Shown here piece after piece: positions 58,299 to 64,000 of a stretch of 64,000 nt of DNA. The DNA is from Echria macrotheca (Eukaryota > Ascomycota > Sordariomycetes > Sordariales > Schizotheciaceae), in NCBI GenBank assembly GCA_030411725.1, contig MU839836.1, positions 1,364,001 to 1,428,000 on the forward strand. The letters run 5' to 3'. A model generated the notes under the pieces. It had not been told where the DNA came from. It saw only the letters and a program-made list of their open reading frames with translations, and did not search any database. Each line of letters opens with the position of its first letter. Position 1 is the first letter of the stretch. Made by a program: the position numbers and the translations under genes.

Positions 58299-59125
58299 CT
58301 AGTACATAGCCCATCCGCCGCTGGCACTGATGACCTGTCCCGAAATCCAGGAGCTGGACGGGCTCGCCAACCAAGCCACGATCTTCGCAATCTCGTCGAC
58401 CGTGCCGACCCGGTTCTCGACCGGCGTCTGCTGTTTCTGCATCTCCACGATACCCTTGGGAATGTTGTCGAGCATATCAGTCTGCACCGGCCCGGGGTTG
58501 ACCTGATTGACAGTGGTGCCATTACCTCCAAGCTCATGCGCCCAGCAGCGTGTGAACCCCTCCAGTGCCGCCTTGGACGAGCAGTAGAGACTGAGCGCCT
58601 TGAAGCCCGCCCGGCCGCCGACGGAGCCAATGTTGATGATGCGGTTGTTGGACTCGCTGAAGCGTGGCAATAGCGCCTGCGTCAGGAGCAGCGGGCCGCG
58701 AACGTTGAGGTTGTACACTTTCTCGTAATCGGCAACCGTCACGTCGGCAAGCGGCCTGACCACCTCGGTGCCGGCGTTGTTCACCAGGATGTGGATGCGT
58801 GAGTCGGCTCCTAGCCAGGCCTCGAGCTCGGCGAGGACTATCTGCGGGCCGTCGATGCTGCTCAGGTCTACTTTGCAGCCGCGTGCGGATGGGTTGCCGG
58901 GGAGCTGGCTGATCTGTGAGACTAGTTGCTCGACTTTGCTGGAGCTTGAGTCGGAGGTGTAGGTGAGCATGACCTACATGGTGTCAGTACCAGTGTGTTG
59001 TTTTGCATGGGGCGAGTGACAAGGCTTACTGATGCTCCGTTCCGAGCGAGTTCGAGGGCCATACCAACACCGAGGCCTCGCGATGCCCCGGTGACGATGG
59101 CTACTTTGCCTTGGAGGTCGGACAT
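58299..59125 (-). CDS. Classical short-chain dehydrogenase/reductase (SDR)
   Basis: Two exons, 59125-59030 and 58973-58299, encode 256 residues. Cofactor motif TGASRGLG (12-19), NNAG (97-100), catalytic Ser149 (IINIGS), Tyr162 and Lys166 (YCSSK) are all present. After beta-strand 2 there is no clear acidic or basic selector residue (VMLTYTSDSS), which slightly favours NADP. It ends SGQVISASGGWAMY, typical of the 3-oxoacyl-ACP-reductase/versicolorin-reductase-like group. It is probably cytosolic; the substrate is unknown. The stop converges with the DUF8021-like gene (136 bp). Confidence 0.93.
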
Positions 59126-60023
59126 GGCGGATATTCTCTAGCAACACAAGTTTTTTCGCCTGGTAGACAGCACAGTGGGGGGGTCCCGTGTATGCCGACT
59201 CGAGAAAAGGTATCCGGCGTGGTCTGTGCATTATTTCCTGAGTATGGAGGGGATGCTTATATGTTTTTGCTCAAACACCTCTGCTATCCGGTTCTAGCGG
59301 CCGGTGCCCTGGAACCGGTGAATAATCGCCGATCATCCTGCGGCCCTCTTTCCTTTGGTTTCTCCTTGAGCCTATCTCCGAAGACTCTGGACTCTTGGGA
59401 GAATCCTTCTGCCCACCAAGAAGACTCCTGTGACGTCACAGGGCTGTAAGCACTGTTCTCGGTTTCCGCAGTAGAGTTGGTCGCTTCACAGGACGAAAAC
59501 GGGAGGATGGTTCCTCCGCATATTACCTTACGGATACAGTGAGTTCTCTGAGCCTTGCATGTTCTGTGATTTGTGTCCTTGCCCATGAAAGATTCCTGCG
59601 GGGTAACTGAACATTCCTGCAGGATTGCCCCGTAAAACACGGGTTATGCAGCGAGGGTTTCTTGTCTTGGGGGTTCTTGCCTTCGGCATTCAAGAACTTA
59701 GGTCTCAAAGCAACTCCACAGAGCGTGAAAAGGGGTGTGCATCATTCGCCTTCCATTGCAATAACAAAGTCCATCTATCCATTGACAAATTTCTCCAATA
59801 GTATCGGGATGCTTTGTGACCTCGGAATGCGCCGGCAACTGTCACGCCTGCAAGAATCGATCGCCAGCTTTCTTGGCAGGCGGCAACACCGACTTTCAGC
59901 TCCCAACTCGATCAGACCACCATCACCCCATCACCATAGGTAGTATTTCAGATACAAGGTAGCACCCAGAAATTTATCGATACCAAAATGAAAGACTACA
60001 TCGCAAAGTAACACAAATTTACA
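59126..60023. other. Divergent intergenic region, SDR / heme-thiolate peroxidase
   Basis: About 900 bp between divergent start codons. It should contain both promoters. Short overlapping frames at 59111-59449 (+) and 59284-59640 (-) are not supported. Confidence 0.5.
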
Positions 60024-60848
60024 ATGGCTCCCGCAGTCCCACTATCCGAATTGGCTCCTGAGAGAGGCACCTACCGCCAACCAGGACCCTCCGACGTCCG
60101 AGGTCCCTGTCCCATGTTGAACACATTGGCAAATCACGGATACATCCCTCGCGACGGTAGAAACGTCAGAGCCAGCGAGATCACGGCAGCTCTCCACGAC
60201 GTGGTTGGCGTCTCATCGACCGTCACTCTCCCCTTTACCCACCCCATCTTCTTCGAGCACAGAGAAGCCAAAGCCGCAGGCCAGGCGCCATCGCTCTGGA
60301 GCCGAGCCTGGAGCATTATCTGTCTCCCCTCGAAACTAATCTTCCGCTGGGGCATGCGCCGCCACGGCCAGTTTGACTCAGCAACCGGCAAGAAGTGTCT
60401 AGACCTCGACCAGCTCGGTATTCCCAACGCCATCGAGCACGATATCTCTCTCACGCGCCTCGATGCAAAGCAGGGTGATAATATGACACCTCAGCCCGGC
60501 CTGATCAGGGATCTACTCGCTTCATCGTCTGACGGGGGCAAGACGCTCTCGGCGGCTGATCTCGCAGGTGTAAGGCTGCGGCGGATCGCCGCGCAGAGGG
60601 AGGCGAATCCGGATGCGGTGTATGGACGGATGCAGCATAGCTTTGCTTGCATGGAGATTGCTCTTTTCCTTGGTGTCTTCGGCGATGGGAAGAAGGTGAA
60701 GTGTGATTATGCCCGGGCGTTCTTCCAGGAGGAGAGGTTGCCGTTTGAGGAAGGATGGTCTAGACGGCCGTGGTGGAGGAGACTTGGCTGGCTGGAGCTA
60801 GGGTGGACGGCGGCAAGGGTGAGGAGACTCGTTGGAATCAAGGTGTGA
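60024..60848 (+). CDS. Chloroperoxidase-like heme-thiolate peroxidase/peroxygenase
   Basis: A single exon of 274 residues. The proximal haem-thiolate motif is GPCPMLNTLANHGYIPRDGR, with Cys29 as the expected iron ligand. The distal EHD acid-base motif is at 138-140 (AIEHDISLTRLD), followed by the Ala/Arg-rich helices and EIALFLGVFG of short chloroperoxidases. These enzymes use hydrogen peroxide for halogenation or oxygen insertion. There is no signal peptide, unlike secreted CfuCPO/UPO enzymes, so it may act inside the cell like StcC-type peroxidases of secondary metabolism. The C-terminus is Arg/Trp-rich. It is the last clear gene before the transposon-derived DNA. Confidence 0.9.
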   Translation: MAPAVPLSELAPERGTYRQPGPSDVRGPCPMLNTLANHGYIPRDGRNVRASEITAALHDVVGVSSTVTLPFTHPIFFEHREAKAAGQAPSLWSRAWSIICLPSKLIFRWGMRRHGQFDSATGKKCLDLDQLGIPNAIEHDISLTRLDAKQGDNMTPQPGLIRDLLASSSDGGKTLSAADLAGVRLRRIAAQREANPDAVYGRMQHSFACMEIALFLGVFGDGKKVKCDYARAFFQEERLPFEEGWSRRPWWRRLGWLELGWTAARVRRLVGIKV

Positions 60849-61303
60849 TAAAGCTCGCGGGTTGGAGGCTCGGTGGTTCTGGGTGGCAGAAGTATCACTA
60901 GGAGGGCTTCTGGATAACCTTCACTGAAGCTTTACTCTGTCTACATCACATACGCTGAGAAGGTTTGTTGGCTTCAAGTTTTGGGAAGCAATATTTATGC
61001 TAAAGCCCATGGGGTAAGGTTATAAACACCAGGATTTACTTTTGGGAATTGACAGGTGAGGCATCTACGGTTTTATGAATCAACGGTCCTGCCTGCAGTT
61101 AGCTTAACTGTAATAATCGGGCCCTTATAAGTTTAGTAATTCGCCTTAATATTTTCGTAATTAGCACTATAGCTTTTTATTCACTAGCCCTGTAATTTTC
61201 ATAACTAGCTTTCTATTCCGGTATCAGGTGGATTTGAATTATTGCTAAGCCCTGGAAAGTAGGGGTTTTAAGGTCCCGTTTAATACAAAAGCCCTTTCAA
61301 TAT
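60849..61303. other. Intergenic transition zone
   Basis: A stretch after the peroxidase gene whose A+T content rises from about 61.0 kb. No gene was recognised. Confidence 0.5.
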
Positions 61304-61567
61304 CTAGACAGTCTCGTGATCCATCTCATGCTCTTTCGAAATATACTCCAGTTCACTTTCTGCGTCCGCCCAGATCGCGGCTTCGACAAGAGCTTTTCTG
61401 TCCTGGTACCTTAAGATACACCTCCTCCAGATCGGTTCTGTATCGTCTGTTAGGATGCCGAGCTCCAGGGCTTCTTGTAACATCTCATCCCAGTCACTGG
61501 GCATGAAGGATCCAGACGGAACCGGAGCTGCTAAGTTATCCGGCGGTGGGCATCTCCAAATACAGGG
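61304..61567 (-). pseudogene. Truncated coding remnant next to the repeat region
   Basis: A minus-strand frame is open from about 61567 to a stop at 61304. It contains PPPDNLAAPVPSGSFMPSDW and then an amphipathic, acidic stretch with WRRCILRYQDRKALVEAAIW. Codon use and amino-acid mix look like real coding sequence, unlike chance frames nearby. A stop lies just upstream in frame, a few bases before the first repeat block at 61580, so a gene or element may have been cut there. I do not recognise the family. Confidence 0.35.
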
Positions 61568-61579
61568 TTAGGACCAGGG

Positions 61580-61640
61580 TTGGTAAATTAGTCAGTAGTC
61601 ATTAGTTAGCAGTTACTAACTACAGTAGTCAAGTAGTTAG
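61580..61640 (+). repeat. Left copy of a 60-bp direct repeat (TAGTTAG/CTACAG-rich)
   Basis: This 61-nt block, starting TTGGTAAATTAGTCAGTAG and ending AAGTAGTTAG, matches the block at 63634-63693 in the same orientation. Nearly all differences are C/T or G/A transitions. More loosely related TAGTAG/CTACTG units continue to about 61715. Confidence 0.7.
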
Positions 61641-62590
61641 AATCACGTCATTGACTAAACTGCAGTAGTTAATAGTCCGCGCTGTGACTACTACAGTAGT
61701 CAGTAGGGTTAAACGAGTAAAATAAAGGTATTCCTTCTTGATTTAAATCTTTATTTAGTATATAAATAAAACAATATTACCCATTTTAGTCTTCTTCCTC
61801 ATTAAACCAATGCAGTAATTCTTTTTTTACCTACCAATCATCAATCTCCTGGGTAAAAAAATCAATTTCTTTTGGAATTCCGGTTATTAACTTCATCGAT
61901 TTAATAAGGTCGGTATTTCTCTTAAAATATTATATTCTATGATTTTAAACGTATAATTAGGTTGTGGGTTATGTATATAGGTAACTTTCATTTTAAACCT
62001 AATAGTAATAATCATAGTAATAGCTATAATATTAAATATAATTATATATATTAGTGTATAAAGCTTAAAAGCTTGGAAATATAAAGTGAATTTTAAAAGT
62101 AAAATAAGCAATATTTAATAAAAACGGATATTACTTATTCAAATATTTTTAAATAATAAAGTATTACTAAAACTTAAGTAGTATTTAATAATATTATAAT
62201 ATTAAAACTTAAATAATATTGAATATTATTATTTTATTTAAACCTAAATCGTATTAAATAGTATTATATTATTAAAACCTAAATAGTATTAAATTATATT
62301 TTATTATTAAAACCTAAATAGTATTAAATTATATTTTATTATATTAAAATTTTATACTTTATTTCAATATAAATTTCAGGATAACTTTTACTTTTATCTA
62401 AGTTACTTCAATTTCTTTTAATATTAAGCAATAAAATATATCTATATATTAACTATCTAATATTACGATTTTTTAATATACTTCCTTTTTACTCTTTTAT
62501 TTGCGTTTATATTTAAAAAATTAAAAAAAAGAATAATCAAAAATAACAATAAAATACCTCATAAACTTAACGAATCAGATACTAGTTTAT

Positions 62591-62624
62591 CTACTAGAAA
62601 TAGGGAATTATCTATTTCTAGTAG
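62591..62624. repeat. Perfect 13-bp inverted repeat (hairpin)
   Basis: CTACTAGAAATAG (62591-62603) and CTATTTCTAGTAG (62612-62624) are exact reverse complements around an 8-base loop. It lies inside the AT-rich relic. Confidence 0.7.
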
Positions 62625-62838
62625 TAATAATACGGATTTTAGAAAAGATAAAGAAAACCAAGAAGATTACGATTTTAAGCCAACAATGATTTACATTGTT
62701 AAAAGTGGGTTATATATACGCACCTTACAGCCTATTAATCTATATGGGCTTCGGATGATAGAAGTAAGATGTGTAAAGTAAGTGGATTTTAATATAATAA
62801 ATCACTTTAATAAATAAAGTAATATACTAATATATAAG

Positions 62839-62988
62839 CTATTAAAGTGTAAATATAAAACAATTGATAAAGTTAAACGCTGGAAAGCCTCAAATCTTAT
62901 CAAGCATTTCCAAACAAAGCATAAAAATATACCTTGTACTGAAAAAAAAAAAGCAAAGGCAAAAACAGGATCAAAAGTAAGGTATTAA
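62839..62988 (+). pseudogene. hAT-type transposase BED zinc-finger remnant
   Basis: A 49-codon open stretch ending in TAA includes the segment SNLIKHFQTKHKNIP preceded by KCKYKTIDKVKRW. A Cys, an aromatic/basic spacer and a final H-x4-H are the layout of the BED finger at the N-terminus of fungal hAT transposases. Stops surround it and the codons are A/T-shifted, so it is a decayed fragment. Only one of the two expected Cys is visible. Confidence 0.45.
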
Positions 62989-63029
62989 TAACTATTAATT
63001 ATTATATATATATTTACTTACTAATATAT

Positions 63030-63562
63030 TTAAAATTGAGAAAGTCTATTTCTACCGTACCCTTTGGCTATTTCTACCGTAGTACAAGCAAGTTTCCCCA
63101 CCTTTCTTCACCACCTTCCTCAGCGCAAGCAACCACCAGCAATACAGTGCCTTTACCAGGCAAACAGATAGGCAAGCAAGCAAGCAAAATCGCTCTCAAT
63201 TCTTCCATTTCTGCTATTTCTAACGATTGAAACCGGTTCCATAATTGAAGGATTGCCGGCGGAGGAGTATAATTGGCTTCTCTTCGCCGTTATCAACTTC
63301 AATTACGGTCACAAGCTCAACTACGCAACGCACGCGGCGCACGCTATTGCTTGGCCGTAGATAGGGTATAGTTGTAATGGCTTCAATTGCGTAGCAAATA
63401 GTCTGGAATGGCGATGGCGGTGGTGATGGTGGTGATGGTAATGGTAGTAGTGCGGCGGCAGAATTCTGGATGTACCTTTCCTTTGCAGGGTTGGGGTTAT
63501 GTATGGCACTACGGTAGAAATAGCCCAAGGGGTACGGTAGAAATAAACCTTCTCTTAAAATT
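63030..63562. mobile_element. 517-bp non-autonomous inverted-repeat element (MITE) with 8-bp target duplication
   Basis: The element runs from 63038 to 63554. Its ends are inverted repeats of about 46-47 bp (63038-63083 and 63508-63554) that agree except for a few positions. Each arm carries two tandem copies of a TATTTCTACCGTA-like unit. Both sides are flanked by the same octamer, TTAAAATT, at 63030-63037 and 63555-63562, the expected target-site duplication. The interior is normal in GC, has a Gly/His-like GGTGAT microsatellite near 63415-63450 and no transposase. An 8-bp duplication fits the hAT superfamily. Confidence 0.8.
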
Positions 63563-63633
63563 AGGAACTTTAACCCCTTTTAACTAAATGGATTTTAGTA
63601 TAAATAAAAGGCAAAAAAGTACTATAGTTATAG

Positions 63634-63693
63634 TTGGCAAATTAGTTAGTAATTACTAGTTAGTAGTTACTAACTACAGCAGTTAGTAGTTAG
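63634..63693 (+). repeat. Right copy of the 60-bp direct repeat
   Basis: Starts TTGGCAAATTAGTTAGTAAT and ends TTAGTAGTTAG. Same orientation as the copy at 61580-61640, about 2.05 kb away. The decayed TTAGTAG-type array continues to about 63755. Confidence 0.7.
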
Positions 63694-63755
63694 GCCTGCG
63701 ACTATACTATAGTAATTAGTAGTTAGGGTATTAACTAAACTATAATAATTAGTAA

Positions 63756-64000
63756 AGGGCTCACATGTAATGGATTTCTAGGACTAAGGTGTAATAAGAG
63801 TGAAACTGCTGTTCTATTAACTAACTCTGTGAAAAAAAATTCTTTATATACATCTTTCTGTTAACTATATGCCAGACCCTTGCTACTGAAGTTGGTACGT
63901 AATCGGGGTCAGGAATAGCCGGGCGCGTTAAGGCCTGTAGTAGCCGGCTGTATCCCTTAAGCGCTGTTGTGCTGTCTATAGTGGTCGGTTCCGCACGGAC
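63756..64000. other. Window end, unassigned
   Basis: The last 245 bases return to a mixed, then GC-rich composition (from about 63890). No coding frame or repeat could be recognised before the window stops. Confidence 0.4.

Larger units (their letters stand above)
61741..63029. other. AT-rich, RIP-like mutated DNA
   Basis: A stretch of about 1.3 kb made almost only of A and T, with many TTA/TAA repeats such as ATTAAAACCTAAATAGTATT, in a genome whose genes are GC-rich. All frames are broken by stops. This is the look of repeat-induced point mutation of old transposon copies; no formal RIP index was calculated. Confidence 0.75.

Noticed and set aside
61580..61720. CRISPR-like repeat array
   Set aside because: Units are irregular palindromic TAGTAG/CTACTG stretches without uniform spacers, in a eukaryotic genome.
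63220..63528. 102-codon frame inside the MITE
   Set aside because: Pro/Ser and Val/Arg low complexity coming from the microsatellite and TIRs; no transposase motif.

Overview
This window is nuclear DNA from a filamentous ascomycete, most likely a Sordariomycete close to Chaetomiaceae/Sordariales (inferred, not searched). The signs are short GT-AG introns of about 50-210 bp, GC-rich third codon positions, an asco-laccase ending in DSGL, a PDR/CDR ABC transporter, Sip5, TOR and a GH71 glucanase. The right end (about 61.58-64 kb) turns into AT-rich transposon wreckage that looks like repeat-induced point mutation (RIP).

Layout. 0-6.6 kb: 3' part of the mitochondrial outer-membrane assembly protein Sam50 (+), converging on a PDR-type ABC exporter (-). 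6.6-11.1 kb: a gene-poor gap. 11.1-15.6 kb: Sip5-like zinc-finger protein (+) and a D-arabinose dehydrogenase-like aldo/keto reductase (-). 17.3-28.7 kb: an accessory block holding a solo AA8 haem-cytochrome domain, a type-B carboxylesterase and a covalent-FAD oxidase, all with signal peptides, then a Zn2Cys6 factor divergent from a Gal80-like protein, then a secreted PL4 rhamnogalacturonan lyase. 29.9-39.1 kb: ribosomal protein eS28, a GH71 alpha-1,3-glucanase, a mitochondrial ABC1/Cqd1-type kinase, holocytochrome c synthase and a nucleolar RRM-like protein. 41.2-43.5 kb: laccase with two micro-exons. 43.7-56.6 kb: GCIP-family protein, glucosidase II beta subunit, Rtf2 and the TOR kinase. 57.3-60.9 kb: a secreted DUF8021-like protein, an SDR and a heme-thiolate peroxidase. 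61-64 kb: hAT-like relic DNA, direct repeat blocks, a perfect hairpin and a young-looking 517-bp inverted-repeat element with an 8-bp target duplication.

How the genes fit together. Most are ordinary housekeeping genes (mitochondrial biogenesis, ER glycoprotein quality control, TOR signalling, replication). The 17-29 kb block and the laccase form the extracellular, plant-wall-facing part. Exon models were built by hand from splice signals, reading-frame phase and family conservation. Every multi-exon model given below keeps frame across all junctions. UTRs and transcription starts could not be determined.
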